Source of the DNA: Bacteroidales bacterium
Lineage (GTDB): Bacteria; Bacteroidota; Bacteroidia; Bacteroidales; UBA12077
Reading direction: 5' to 3'
DNA length: 64,000 nt
Assembly (NCBI GenBank): GCA_013138975.1
Contig: WTBR01000068.1
Span: forward strand, 44,019-108,018
Under the pieces are notes generated by a model. It did not search any database and was not told the DNA's origin. It saw only the letters and a program-made list of their open reading frames with translations. Shown here piece by piece: positions 26,886 to 36,985 of this stretch. Made by a program: the position numbers and the translations under genes. Position 1 is the stretch's first letter. Every line of letters begins with the position of its first letter.

Positions 26886-27257
26886 ATGAAAATTGCAAAA
26901 CACACAGATCTTAATGTTTATCAAATGGCTTTTAAAACTGCTTTAGAAATTTATGAATTTTCAAAAACCTTTCCCAAAGAAGAAAAATATTCTTTAACAG
27001 ATCAGATTAGAAGATCATCAAGATCTGTTTGTGCAAACCTTGCCGAAGCCTTTCGTAAAAGAAGATATCCAAAAGCCTTTATTGCTAAACTTTCTGATTC
27101 TGAAGGTGAAGCAGCTGAAACACAAGTTTGGCTTGAATTTTCACTTAATCATAACTATATAAATAAAGTTGATTTTGAAAAACTTAATCAAGACTATAAT
27201 AATATTATTGGCAAATTAGTAATAATGTCAAATCAATCCGAAAAGTGGCAAGTATAA
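26886..27257 (+). CDS. Avd-like four-helix-bundle protein (S23/IVP family)
   Basis: A 123-residue protein of the four-helix-bundle family related to the 23S rRNA intervening-sequence protein and to Avd of diversity-generating retroelements. The start KIAKHTDLNVYQMAFKTAL and the central YSLTDQIRRSSRSVCANLAEA (about 39-59) are family signatures. Such stand-alone genes are scattered in Bacteroidetes genomes and their role is unknown; no reverse transcriptase or variable repeat is nearby. The gene is framed by a purine-rich tract (26803-26880) and a pyrimidine-rich tract (27258-27420). Confidence 0.85.
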   Translation: MKIAKHTDLNVYQMAFKTALEIYEFSKTFPKEEKYSLTDQIRRSSRSVCANLAEAFRKRRYPKAFIAKLSDSEGEAAETQVWLEFSLNHNYINKVDFEKLNQDYNNIIGKLVIMSNQSEKWQV

Positions 27258-27430
27258 GTTACTCTCCTTATCTCCAATTCACCTTTCCCCTCTTTCCCAA
27301 AATCCCTTTCTCTTTTCCTCATAATCTCCTCTTCTCTCAATCTCAGTCTCCTCTTCTCACATTCTCCACATCTTTCTTTTCTTATTTCCCCTCATCTCAT
27401 TCTCCTTTTCTAAAATAAACCCCGGAAACT
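27258..27430 (+). repeat. Pyrimidine-rich tract with right arm of the inverted repeat (27399-27411)
   Basis: About 160 bases rich in C and T with recurring TCTCC, TTCTC and CTCATCTC words. It includes ATTCTCCTTTTCT (27399-27411), the inverse of 26809-26821. The words resemble those at 24841-25200. No gene or terminator is seen in it; the tetR promoter begins just after. Confidence 0.5.
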
Positions 27431-27442
27431 TTTTACCTTTTT

Positions 27443-27473
27443 TTTGTATCCTGAGTTTATTTGCATAATTTTG
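27443..27473 (+). promoter_or_regulatory. Bacteroidetes-type promoter of the tetR-efflux operon
   Basis: TTTG at 27443-27446 and TAATTTTG at 27466-27473 are separated by 19 bases, matching the -33/-7 pattern (TTTG, TAnnTTTG) of the primary sigma factor of Bacteroidetes. The ATG of tetR begins only five bases beyond the -7 element, so the transcript may have almost no leader. Confidence 0.55.
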
Positions 27474-27477
27474 CCTC

Positions 27478-28107
27478 ATGAATAAAGAATTAGAAAATAT
27501 TTTAATAAAAGTAGGAGACCTTTATAACAAGTATGGCATAAAAAGTGTTACAATGGATGACGTTGCTCGCGAGCTTGGTATTTCTAAAAAAACACTTTAT
27601 CAATTTGTTGAAAACAAAGGCGATTTAGTATCAAAAGTTCTTAAAAATACTTTATCAAAAAATAATTGTACGTTTAAAGAAATAGATGAAAAAAATCAAA
27701 ATGCTATAGATGAATTACTTGAAGTTGGTAAACATATTGTTAAAATCATTACTAAATACAATCATTCATTAGAATATGATTTAAAAAAATATTATCCTCT
27801 CCTCTATGATCAAATCCACGAAATGAGAAAGGAAAAGATGTATAATTCTATTCTAAATAATATACTAAAAGGAAAAAAAGAAGGATTGTATCGTTCTGAT
27901 ATGAATGAAGAAATAATTACAAAAATACAAACTAGTAGATTTGTACACATGAGTTCAGGTGAACTTTTTGATCCCGAGGATATAAACAAACCGCAATACA
28001 TTCTTGAGCTTTTTATTTATCACATTCGTGGTATTGCAACCATTAAAGGAATTGATGTACTTGAAAAAAAATTACTAAACACAGATATACAAGAATATTT
28101 ACAATAA
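27478..28107 (+). CDS. TetR/AcrR-family transcriptional regulator
   Basis: A 209-residue regulator. The N-terminal helix-turn-helix covers about residues 10-50 (GIKSVTMDDVARELGISKKTLYQF followed by NKGDLV), typical of TetR proteins. The remaining helical domain would bind the inducing ligand. It is the first gene of an operon with a TolC-type channel, an adaptor and an RND pump, so it most likely represses this pump. The start cannot be moved downstream because the next methionine lies inside the DNA-binding domain. Confidence 0.92.
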   Translation: MNKELENILIKVGDLYNKYGIKSVTMDDVARELGISKKTLYQFVENKGDLVSKVLKNTLSKNNCTFKEIDEKNQNAIDELLEVGKHIVKIITKYNHSLEYDLKKYYPLLYDQIHEMRKEKMYNSILNNILKGKKEGLYRSDMNEEIITKIQTSRFVHMSSGELFDPEDINKPQYILELFIYHIRGIATIKGIDVLEKKLLNTDIQEYLQ

Positions 28108-28127
28108 CAGAATAATTTGATATAAAA

Positions 28128-29531
28128 ATGAAACACAAAGTCTTAATAAAAACACTTTTGCTAATTGTACTTCCGTTTATTGCCATGTCGCAAAAAGATA
28201 GTACAGTAACCCTTTCCCTAAATGATGCGCAACAATATGCCATTACACACAACTTAAACCTTGAAAATGCACGATTGGATATTGAATCAGCAGAAAAGAA
28301 AGTTTGGGAAACAACAGCCATTGGCTTACCTCAAATAAATGGTAACCTAAGTTATCAATACATACCTGGTGATATTCCAACGGCTTCTTTTGGCTCAGAC
28401 AGCTCAACTGCAGTGCTTTATGGATATATTTTTAATTCCTTAAGTACACTTGAAGCATTTCATGGAGCTAATATACTTGACGACATACCTGTAATGGCTG
28501 AAGCTGAGCCATTTACACTAGGTGTAAAAAACAGCACAACTTATTCTGTAACTGTTTCGCAATTAGTATTTAGCGGTGAATGGATTGTAGGATTACAGGC
28601 ATCAAAAACTTACCTGAAAATTTCTACATTAAGCCACGAGAAACAAAAACAAGAAATAAAAGCTGGTGTAATAACAAGTTATATTTCAATTCTGATTTTA
28701 GAAAACAATCTTAAAATACTTGATTCAACCGTCGAGAACATGGAATCTCTTGTAAAAGAAACCAAGTTATTAAGTGAAAAAGGATTTTTAGAATCTACAG
28801 ATGCTGATCAATTGCAAATAAATTTAAATACATTAATAAATTCAAGAAACACTGTTCAGCGTCAAATAGAAGTTTCGTATATGCTATTTAAAATATTACT
28901 TGGTACTGACTTAAACAGTAATCTTGTTTTAAATGAAAATCTCGATGCAATATATAATCAATTTGTTCTTGGCAATCAAAATCAAGAGTTCAAGCTTTTA
29001 AATAATATTGATTATAGAATGCTTAGTAATCAAGTAGAGATTACCGAATTATCATATAAAAGAGAAAAAACAAAATATTTACCAACAATTTCAGCATTTT
29101 ACAATTATCAAGACAAAACAAATAAAGCTTCGTTTGATTTTACAATTAATCATATTATTGGAGTAAACCTTGATATGCCGATATTCTCTAGTTTCTCTAG
29201 AAACGCAGTTGTACAACAAGCTAAAATTGAATATCAAAAAACCTTAAATAATCAAATTTTACTTGAAAACAATTTAAAAACAACAGAACAACAGCTTGGT
29301 TTTAATTTTACAAACGCATTAGATAAATATAATATCACTATACAAAATGTTGAATTATCTAAAAATGTATATGATAATATCACAAAAAAATACAAACTAG
29401 GAATGGTTTCAAGTATGGATTTAACACAGGCAAATAATACTTATCTGCAATCACAATCGGATAACACATCTGCTTTATTTGAATTATTTAAAACAAAAAT
29501 TGAATTAGAAAAAATATTAAATGAATTATAA
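28128..29531 (+). CDS. TolC-family outer-membrane efflux protein
   Basis: A 467-residue protein with a signal peptide (MKHKVLIKTLLLIVLPFIAMSQ). Two long helical repeats with alternating coiled-coil character are visible, beginning LSLNDAQQYAITHNLNLENARLDIESAEKK after the signal and repeating in the second half (VQQAKIEYQKTLNNQILLE). This is the TolC/OEP layout: a trimeric channel through the outer membrane and periplasm. It follows tetR by 20 bases and ends next to the adaptor gene. Confidence 0.93.
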   Translation: MKHKVLIKTLLLIVLPFIAMSQKDSTVTLSLNDAQQYAITHNLNLENARLDIESAEKKVWETTAIGLPQINGNLSYQYIPGDIPTASFGSDSSTAVLYGYIFNSLSTLEAFHGANILDDIPVMAEAEPFTLGVKNSTTYSVTVSQLVFSGEWIVGLQASKTYLKISTLSHEKQKQEIKAGVITSYISILILENNLKILDSTVENMESLVKETKLLSEKGFLESTDADQLQINLNTLINSRNTVQRQIEVSYMLFKILLGTDLNSNLVLNENLDAIYNQFVLGNQNQEFKLLNNIDYRMLSNQVEITELSYKREKTKYLPTISAFYNYQDKTNKASFDFTINHIIGVNLDMPIFSSFSRNAVVQQAKIEYQKTLNNQILLENNLKTTEQQLGFNFTNALDKYNITIQNVELSKNVYDNITKKYKLGMVSSMDLTQANNTYLQSQSDNTSALFELFKTKIELEKILNEL

Positions 29532-29532
29532 A

Positions 29533-30780
29533 ATGAAAAAAATAATTGTACTAACATTAATTGCCTTAGTGGCAGCTTGTAGTCAACCTACAACTACAAA
29601 TGAAAATCTTACCGTATTAACTTCAAAAAGAGATTCATTACAAAACGAACTTACTAATATCGAAAAACAAATAAATACAATCGATATGCAAGTGTCTGAG
29701 ATTGATACTTCAATTAATCCAAACGATTTAAAGCTAATCCAACAAATAACAATGCAAAAAAACAAAATTGTTGGAATAGAAACTAAAATAAAAAAACTGG
29801 AAAATAAAATGACAGCCAAAGTGGAAACGAATTATATTCCGGTAGCTGTAAAGAATATTCAGAATGAACTATTCGACCACTTTATTATTTCGTTTGGTGA
29901 AGTTAAAGCTAAAAATTACGCAATGATTAGCCCGGAAATAGGTGGTCGAATTGCAAAAATATATGTTAAAGAAGGACAGAAAGTTACAAAAGGATCATTA
30001 TTAATTTCTTTAAATGCTGATGCTTTCAATACTCAAATTACCGGAGTAAAAAGCAGCCTTGAATTTGCAACTAAAACCTACGATAAACAAGATGCTTTAT
30101 GGAAAGAGGGCATTGGTTCTGAGATTCAGTATTTAACTGCGAAAAACACAAAAGAAACTTTAGAAGCCCAATTAAAATCCCTTGAAGCACAAGTACGAAT
30201 GACACAATTAAGAGCTCCATTTGATGGTATAGTTGATAAGATTTTCCCTAAAGAAGGAGAAATGGCAGGACCATCGTTTCCTGTTATCGAATTTGTAAAT
30301 CTTGCAAAACTTACTATTCAAGCTAATATTTCTGAAGCTCATATAGATAAAATAAAAACAGGCCAAGATGTTGAATTAAGCTTTTCATCCCTACCCGATT
30401 TTAAAGTTACAACACCTATAATCCGTATGTCAAAAGTTATTTCTTCGGCTAGTCGCACTTTCGAAATTGAAATGGAAATAAACAATCCGGGTGAAAAAAT
30501 TATACCAAATATGGTTTCAACTATTCACGTAAAAGATTATTCTAACCAAGAAGCTTTTGTTGTACCTTCATTGGTAATTCGATCTGATACAAAAGGTAAC
30601 TACTTGTATGTGGTTAACAAAAATAAAAAAAATGATGTAGTTGAGAAAAAATATGTAACTACAGGCTTATCTTATGACGAAAACACCAATATAATTAAAG
30701 GTCTTAATGCGGAAGATTTGGTAATTGTTAAAGGATTCCATCTTGTTAGCGCAGGAGTACCTGTAAATATTGTTGAATAA
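29533..30780 (+). CDS. RND efflux periplasmic adaptor (membrane fusion) lipoprotein
   Basis: Adaptor that links the RND pump to the outer-membrane channel. An earlier in-frame ATG (29521) overlaps the tolC end, but the ATG at 29533 gives a proper lipoprotein signal, MKKIIVLTLIALVAACS, with the lipobox cysteine, so it is preferred (415 residues). A coiled-coil hairpin precedes the lipoyl half-motif IYVKEGQKVTKGSLLISL, and the second half MRTQLRAPFDGIVDKIF-like segment (MTQLRAPFDG) follows, then a beta-barrel and a membrane-proximal domain. An extra N-terminal coiled coil of about 80 residues is present. Confidence 0.93.
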   Translation: MKKIIVLTLIALVAACSQPTTTNENLTVLTSKRDSLQNELTNIEKQINTIDMQVSEIDTSINPNDLKLIQQITMQKNKIVGIETKIKKLENKMTAKVETNYIPVAVKNIQNELFDHFIISFGEVKAKNYAMISPEIGGRIAKIYVKEGQKVTKGSLLISLNADAFNTQITGVKSSLEFATKTYDKQDALWKEGIGSEIQYLTAKNTKETLEAQLKSLEAQVRMTQLRAPFDGIVDKIFPKEGEMAGPSFPVIEFVNLAKLTIQANISEAHIDKIKTGQDVELSFSSLPDFKVTTPIIRMSKVISSASRTFEIEMEINNPGEKIIPNMVSTIHVKDYSNQEAFVVPSLVIRSDTKGNYLYVVNKNKKNDVVEKKYVTTGLSYDENTNIIKGLNAEDLVIVKGFHLVSAGVPVNIVE

Positions 30781-30797
30781 TTTGAAAATTGACTGAT

Positions 30798-33700
30798 ATG
30801 ACAGGAAAAGAATTAACAGAAAAAGTAGTCAGAGAATTTAAGCTGACATCTCTTGCTTTAAAAAATAAAAATACCGTTTATCTGCTTGCAATAATCCTTC
30901 TATTTTTTGGTATGTATTCATATAAGAATTTACCAAAAGAGCTTTTTCCCGAAATAGTTTGGCCCCAAATAATGGTACAAACTATTTATCCCGGAAACTC
31001 TCCAGAAGATATTGAAAATCTAATAACAAGGCCTCTTGAAAAAGAAATTGAAAACGTTCGAGGACTTAAAGAACTAACATCCGTTTCGGCGCAAGATGCC
31101 TCAATGATTTTTGTAGAATTTAATACAGATGTCGATATAGAAGATGCACTACGTAGAGTTAAAGATGCTGTTGATATAGGACAGAATGAATTACCAAAAG
31201 GAGCAACTGAATTGCAAGATCCTTTGGTATTTGATATTGATTTTTCGGAATTTGCCATACTTAACATCAACCTTTCTGGTGATTATAGTATTGAAGAATT
31301 AAAATATTATGCTGAGCACCTACAGGATGAATTTGAAAATATTCCTGAGGTCTCAAACGTAATGATAGAAGGTGTAAATGACCGTGAAATAAAAGTAAAC
31401 GTTGATTTATTAAAACTAGAAGCTTTAGAAATTTCTTTTTTCGAAATCACCAATGCAATTCGAAACGAAAATATTTCGATGGCGGGTGGCGAAATACTCT
31501 TAGGACAAACCCGTAGAAGTATCAGAACTGTCGGCGAATTTCAGAGTATAGCCGAACTTGGAAATATCATAATTAAAAATAAAGATGGCAACATTGTTTA
31601 TTTAAAAGATGTTGCCGATGTAGTTGATGCCTATACAGAACCAACAAGTTTTGCTCGTTTAAATAAGGAATCCGTTGTCTCCGTTCAAATTGTTAAAAAA
31701 GGAGGAGAAAATCTATTATCTACAACCGATCAGATATATAAAAAATTAGAAGAAGCCAAAAACAACAACATTATTCCGGCTAATATTGAAATCTCAATAA
31801 CGAATGATCAAAGTGAAATGGTAAAAATGCAGTTAAGCAATCTTGAAAATAGCATGATTATGGGTGTTATTTTTGTAGTAGTTGTGCTGTTTTTCTTTCT
31901 TGGTACGCGTAATGCCTTATTTGTTGGTTTAGCTATTCCAATGTCAATGTTTATTTCATTTGTTGTATTTGGTGTTATTGATTTTAGAATAAATATGATT
32001 GTGTTATTCTCATTAATTCTGGCACTCGGAATGCTTGTTGATAATGCCATTGTTGTTGTAGAAAACATATATCGTTTTGTTGATAATGGTTATGAACCTT
32101 GGGAAGCAGCTAAACAAGCAGTTGGTGAAATTGCAATCCCAATTATCGCCTCCACAGCAACTACTTTGGCAGCGTTTGCTCCATTATTATTTTGGGAGGG
32201 AATAATGGGTGAATTTATGCAGTACATGCCTAAAACACTTATTATAGTGTTATCCTCATCCCTATTTGTCGCACTAATCATAATCCCTGTAGTTTCGGCC
32301 ACATTTATACAGGTTAAATCGAACGAGAAAAAAGTTGAGTCTAATGGTCAAAAGAAAAAAGCTATACTTTTTGCAATTGCTTTAATGATTTTTGGTGGTT
32401 TAATGTTATTCACAGAATCCCGAATTTTAGCAAATGTTCTCATCCTGTTTGGTTTTATTGGATTAATGCATCGTTTATTTCTTAAACGTTTGGAATCATG
32501 GTTTCAGGAGATATTCTTAGTTAAATTAGAGCGATTTTATAGTAGGGTCTTACGCTATGCTTTACGTGGTAAAAATTTACTATTCTTTTTTGGTGGAACC
32601 ATTGCATTACTTATAATTACTATCATGCTTTTCTTTACAAGCATGCCGGATATTACCTTGTTTCCTGATGCAGATCCTAATTATGTTAATATAGTTATGG
32701 CACTGCCTATCGGAACCGATATTACCGGAACTAACGAATTTGTTGATGTATTAGAAGATGATATAGTTGGATTTTTTAAACCTTTTAAAAATGAAGAAGG
32801 TATTCCAATTGTAGAATCAATATTAACAACTGTAGGTCGTGGAGATCCTATGGATTTTTCTGGTGGAAATAAACCTAATCAGGCTATTATAACCGTAAGT
32901 TTTATCGATTACGAATTACGTGGTGATGAAAATAATACATCTGAAATGATGAGTCATTTAAGTAATCATCTATTGGGGAAATATGCCGGTGTTGAAATTG
33001 AAGTATCTAAAGACGATGGTGGACCTCCAACTGGAAAACCTGTTAATCTTGAAATTATTGGTCAGGATTTTGATCAACTTGTATACTTGGCAGACACAAT
33101 TAAGACCTTTATTGATGTAGCTGGTATTAAAGGTATTGAAGGATTAAAAATGAATATTAGTACACAGAATCCTGAATTGCTAATTCATATTGATCGCGAT
33201 AAAGCACAACGTTATGGTTTATCAACTCAAATGATTGCATATACAATACGTCAATCATTATTCGGAGATGAAGTTTCTGATTTTAAAGTGGGAGAGGATG
33301 AGTATCCAATATTGGTTCGATTAAAAGACGAATACAGATACAATTTACCGATAATGATGAATATGAAAATACCGGTATTTGGGGATGGCCCACCAGCTTA
33401 TATTCCTCTTTCTGCCATTGCAAACTTCGAATATTCATCAACGTTTAGTTCTGTTCGAAGAAAGGATATGGACAGGGTAATAACGCTATATTCTAATATT
33501 ATTGAAGGATATAACACCAACACTGTTAATGTTCAATTAGCGTCCTTAATGGAAGATTTTAATATGCCTCCCGGTTATCGCTTTGAATTTACCGGAGAAC
33601 AACAAGAACAAGACGAATCGTCAGAATTCTTAGGAAATGCAATGTTAATTGCATTGGCTCTTATTATGCTAATATTGGTAACCCAGTTTAATTCTTTAAT

Positions 33701-34280
33701 ACGCACGCTTATTATCCTTTCTAGCATACTTTTTAGTACTATTGGTGTATTTGGTGGTTTATGGACATTTGATATGGATTTCATCATTATAATGACTGGA
33801 ATTGGTATAATATCCCTAGCGGGGATTGTTGTTAATAATGCTATAGTCCTAGTTGATTATGTAGAATTACTAAAAGCACGTAAAAGAGTAGTACTTGGAT
33901 TACCTGAAAATGCATATTTACCTTTAGATGTTGCTACAGAATGTATAATTGAAGGAGGTATGACAAGACTTCGTCCTGTGCTATTAACAGCTATTACAAC
34001 GATATTAGGGCTATTACCAATGGCAATAGGTTTAAATTTTGACTTTAAAGGTTTATTCCAAAACTATGATCCAAATATGTATTTTGGTGGAGATATGGCT
34101 GAAATGTGGAGTCCAATGTCATGGACAGTAATTTTTGGTTTAACATTCTCTACTTTCCTTACTCTTGTTATAGTTCCTGTTATGTACAGGTTATCAACAA
34201 TTGCGCAAAAAAGATTATTGAATTTAATCGATACGATTTTCAATTCTAAAAAAACAGAAGTTGATAACATAGTTAAATAA
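30798..34280 (+). CDS. RND-family efflux pump permease
   Basis: A large inner-membrane pump of about 1160 residues with the RND layout: one N-terminal helix, a periplasmic porter domain, a six-helix bundle, a second porter domain and a second bundle. Motifs include FPEIVWPQIMVQTIYPGNSP in the porter start, and LILALGMLVDNAIVVVEN (around 410) with the aspartate of the proton relay in helix 4; GIGIISLAGIVVNNAIVLVDY is the repeat in the second half. A TTG at 30789 is also in frame, but the ATG at 30798 is the more natural start. The cytoplasmic linker (about 510-560) contains extra hydrophobic segments, longer than in AcrB-like pumps. A terminator follows at 34307. Confidence 0.93.
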   Translation: MTGKELTEKVVREFKLTSLALKNKNTVYLLAIILLFFGMYSYKNLPKELFPEIVWPQIMVQTIYPGNSPEDIENLITRPLEKEIENVRGLKELTSVSAQDASMIFVEFNTDVDIEDALRRVKDAVDIGQNELPKGATELQDPLVFDIDFSEFAILNINLSGDYSIEELKYYAEHLQDEFENIPEVSNVMIEGVNDREIKVNVDLLKLEALEISFFEITNAIRNENISMAGGEILLGQTRRSIRTVGEFQSIAELGNIIIKNKDGNIVYLKDVADVVDAYTEPTSFARLNKESVVSVQIVKKGGENLLSTTDQIYKKLEEAKNNNIIPANIEISITNDQSEMVKMQLSNLENSMIMGVIFVVVVLFFFLGTRNALFVGLAIPMSMFISFVVFGVIDFRINMIVLFSLILALGMLVDNAIVVVENIYRFVDNGYEPWEAAKQAVGEIAIPIIASTATTLAAFAPLLFWEGIMGEFMQYMPKTLIIVLSSSLFVALIIIPVVSATFIQVKSNEKKVESNGQKKKAILFAIALMIFGGLMLFTESRILANVLILFGFIGLMHRLFLKRLESWFQEIFLVKLERFYSRVLRYALRGKNLLFFFGGTIALLIITIMLFFTSMPDITLFPDADPNYVNIVMALPIGTDITGTNEFVDVLEDDIVGFFKPFKNEEGIPIVESILTTVGRGDPMDFSGGNKPNQAIITVSFIDYELRGDENNTSEMMSHLSNHLLGKYAGVEIEVSKDDGGPPTGKPVNLEIIGQDFDQLVYLADTIKTFIDVAGIKGIEGLKMNISTQNPELLIHIDRDKAQRYGLSTQMIAYTIRQSLFGDEVSDFKVGEDEYPILVRLKDEYRYNLPIMMNMKIPVFGDGPPAYIPLSAIANFEYSSTFSSVRRKDMDRVITLYSNIIEGYNTNTVNVQLASLMEDFNMPPGYRFEFTGEQQEQDESSEFLGNAMLIALALIMLILVTQFNSLIRTLIILSSILFSTIGVFGGLWTFDMDFIIIMTGIGIISLAGIVVNNAIVLVDYVELLKARKRVVLGLPENAYLPLDVATECIIEGGMTRLRPVLLTAITTILGLLPMAIGLNFDFKGLFQNYDPNMYFGGDMAEMWSPMSWTVIFGLTFSTFLTLVIVPVMYRLSTIAQKRLLNLIDTIFNSKKTEVDNIVK

Positions 34281-34306
34281 AGATTTAACATTAAAACTAA
34301 TGATAA

Positions 34307-34336
34307 AACCTGTCAGTATTAAGCTGGCAGGTTTTT
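34307..34336 (+). terminator. Rho-independent terminator of the efflux operon
   Basis: AACCTGTCAG and CTGGCAGGTT form a 10-bp stem (one G-T pair) around a seven-base loop, followed by a T run. It lies 26 bases after the RND permease stop. Confidence 0.85.
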
Positions 34337-34458
34337 CTATTTTAAAAATTTGTCTATTACTAAATATCTATTTTGATTTATTCATAATTCTTTGATTTTC
34401 TACCCATCATTAAGTATATTTAACTTTCATATCATCTTACTGTAAATTAATATTAACT

Positions 34459-36882
34459 ATGGGTAACCATCCTTCTTACGAAGACTTAGTTAAAAAAGTA
34501 GCTTTCCTTGAAGAAGAATTATCTTCATTAAGGACTGGACAATACAACAACCATAGTCTGGATCACGATTTATTCTTTAAAATATGTGAATATTCTAAAA
34601 ATGGTATTGCTCTTTTTGAATCACAAGACAATGGAGTAACTTTTATTATTAAATATTTTAACCAAAAAGCTGCAGACATAGAATTTGTCAATAAAGAAGA
34701 TGTAATTGGTAAAAAACTAACAGAATCATTTCCTTCGATTAATAAGTCGGGTCTTTTAGAGGCTTTAAGAAGTGTTTTTCATCATAATGAACCTGAAGAG
34801 TTTCTTGTGAAAGTTTTTTCTTCAGGAAAATTAATAGAATGGAAGCATAACTATATTTACAAACTATCGAACAATGAACTAGTAAGTATATTTATAGATG
34901 AAACCAAAAATAAAAACAAAGATTATGAGCTAAAAGAACATCGTGGAAAACTAGAAATAGCTATGGATGCTGCTGATAACTTTTCTTTTGAATTTCATTT
35001 TGACTCTCTAAAAATTACAACTCAAAAAGAACTTTATAGAAGTCTTGGTTTCAAAGACGTAGAAATTAATGAATTATTCCAAAAATTTAATAGTCTTATT
35101 CATCCTGAAGATTACAGTAATATTAACATATTATCTCAAAATAACACTGAAAATAAAAAATTCAGAGTATACACAGAATTTAGATTAAAAAATAAAAATG
35201 ATAATTGGATCTGGTTTATGGCTACCGGAAAGATTGTTGACTGGGACGAAAATAAGAAACCTATTAAACTTGTTGGTTTGTTAAAAGATATTCAAAAAGA
35301 GAAAGAACTCTTTTTAAAACTCAAACAAAGTGAAGAAAACTTCCTTCAATTATCTGAGAATATAAACGATGCTTTTTGGTTAAGATCTCTTGATAATAAA
35401 ATTGTTTATGCAAATCAAGCTTGTTATAAAATCTCAGACGGTTTTTTTAAAGAACTCTTTGAAGATTTTAATAAATATTACCATTGGATACATCCCGACG
35501 ATAGAGAACGTATTATAAAACAAAGAAATAACAATCTCAAAAATCCAAACAATAATTACTTTTATGAACATAGAATTATTAGACCAAATGGAGAAATAAG
35601 GTGGTATTGGATTAGAACTTTTCCAGTTTATAATGAAGAAGGTAAAGTATACAGACGTGCAGGTATTTCAAGCGATATTACTGAACAAAAAGAATTGGTG
35701 AACGAATTATTACTTGCAAAAGATAAAGCAGAAGAAAGCGATAATCTCAAATCAGCATTTTTAGCAAACATGTCGCATGAAATAAGAACTCCAATGAATG
35801 GAATTCTTGGTTTTTCGGAACTCTTAAAAGATGAAGACATTACAACTAAAGAAAAAAATGAATATATAAAAATTATTGATCAAAATGGCAATCAGCTTTT
35901 AAATCTTATAAATGATATTATTGATATAGCAAAAATAGAAGCTAGTCAACTTTCAATAAATAAATCAGATACAGATATTAATTCAATACTTGAAGAAACA
36001 TATTTGTTATTCTCCGAAAAGCAAAAAAGATTAAAAAAACAAACAATTAATTTTTCGGTTAATTTTAATAACAACCAAAATAGTACAGTTTATACAGATC
36101 CCAAACGATTGCAACAAATTCTTAATAATTTATTAAGTAATGCTTTTAAATTTACCTATTCAGGATCAATTAGTTTTGGATACGATTTTATTAATAACAA
36201 AAATTCCAACTATTTTAAATTTTTTGTATCTGACTCAGGTATTGGGATAAGTAGTAAAATGAAAAAAATCATTTTTGAACGATTTGGCCAAGAATTTAAT
36301 GAAAAATATAAAAATTCACAAGGTACCGGATTAGGTTTAGCAATCTCAAAAGGAATTGTGAAATTGCTTGATGGTGAAATTTGGGTAGAGTCAACGCAAG
36401 AAAATGAAACTTTAGGAACATCCGGAAGCTCTACTTTTTACTTTACAATACCGGCAGTTGATAATGCTCCGCAAATAGTACCTATTGAACCAAAAATAAC
36501 AGAAATTAACAACTTTGAAAATACAACTATATTAATTGTTGAAGATGATCTGGATAACTTAGAATTCCTTCGTCAATTGTTAGTAAAATATGAAGCAAAT
36601 GTGCTACTTGCAAATTCGGGAGAAGAAGCCATTAGCATTGTTAAATCAAATAAGCAAATCAATCTTGTTTTAATGGATATTCGTCTTCCAGATATGGATG
36701 GGTTCGAAACTACACGAAGAATAAAAAAAATAAGCCCTAAATTACCTGTAATTGCTCAAACTGCATATGCTATGTCTAACGACAGGGAAAACTGTCTTAA
36801 AAATGGCTGCGACGACTATGTCTCAAAACCCTTAAATAAGAGTATTTTATTTAAAAAAATAAATCAGTACATTTACAACTGA
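34459..36882 (+). CDS. Hybrid sensor histidine kinase with three PAS-type domains and a receiver
   Basis: An 807-residue cytosolic hybrid kinase; no membrane helix is visible. A short coiled coil (9-30) leads to three PAS/PAC-like domains (about 40-145, 165-280, 290-415). The HisKA domain has the phospho-acceptor H440 in ANMSHEIRTPMNG, the HATPase domain runs to about 660, and a C-terminal receiver (about 690-805) carries D740 in LMDIRLPDMDG and a K in VSKPLNK. It senses an intracellular signal through the PAS domains. No obvious output partner is adjacent: the next gene encodes a small membrane protein. Confidence 0.93.
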   Translation: MGNHPSYEDLVKKVAFLEEELSSLRTGQYNNHSLDHDLFFKICEYSKNGIALFESQDNGVTFIIKYFNQKAADIEFVNKEDVIGKKLTESFPSINKSGLLEALRSVFHHNEPEEFLVKVFSSGKLIEWKHNYIYKLSNNELVSIFIDETKNKNKDYELKEHRGKLEIAMDAADNFSFEFHFDSLKITTQKELYRSLGFKDVEINELFQKFNSLIHPEDYSNINILSQNNTENKKFRVYTEFRLKNKNDNWIWFMATGKIVDWDENKKPIKLVGLLKDIQKEKELFLKLKQSEENFLQLSENINDAFWLRSLDNKIVYANQACYKISDGFFKELFEDFNKYYHWIHPDDRERIIKQRNNNLKNPNNNYFYEHRIIRPNGEIRWYWIRTFPVYNEEGKVYRRAGISSDITEQKELVNELLLAKDKAEESDNLKSAFLANMSHEIRTPMNGILGFSELLKDEDITTKEKNEYIKIIDQNGNQLLNLINDIIDIAKIEASQLSINKSDTDINSILEETYLLFSEKQKRLKKQTINFSVNFNNNQNSTVYTDPKRLQQILNNLLSNAFKFTYSGSISFGYDFINNKNSNYFKFFVSDSGIGISSKMKKIIFERFGQEFNEKYKNSQGTGLGLAISKGIVKLLDGEIWVESTQENETLGTSGSSTFYFTIPAVDNAPQIVPIEPKITEINNFENTTILIVEDDLDNLEFLRQLLVKYEANVLLANSGEEAISIVKSNKQINLVLMDIRLPDMDGFETTRRIKKISPKLPVIAQTAYAMSNDRENCLKNGCDDYVSKPLNKSILFKKINQYIYN

Positions 36883-36985
36883 ATCACCTCGCTGCAAGCT
36901 GCTAGGTAATAAAGTCGGCTATGCAAGCGTATTTGTTTCCAACTTAAAGAGTTGGCAAATAAACAATATTATAAATTAAATTACT

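Noticed and set aside
26886..27257. Diversity-generating retroelement accessory gene (Avd)
   Set aside because: No reverse transcriptase, template repeat or variable repeat was found near it; stand-alone four-helix-bundle genes are common.
36939..36955. Hairpin CCAACT-TAAAG-AGTTGG as terminator of the hybrid kinase gene
   Set aside because: A 6-bp stem without a following T run; it lies only 31 bases before the next gene. Better left as an unassigned inverted repeat.
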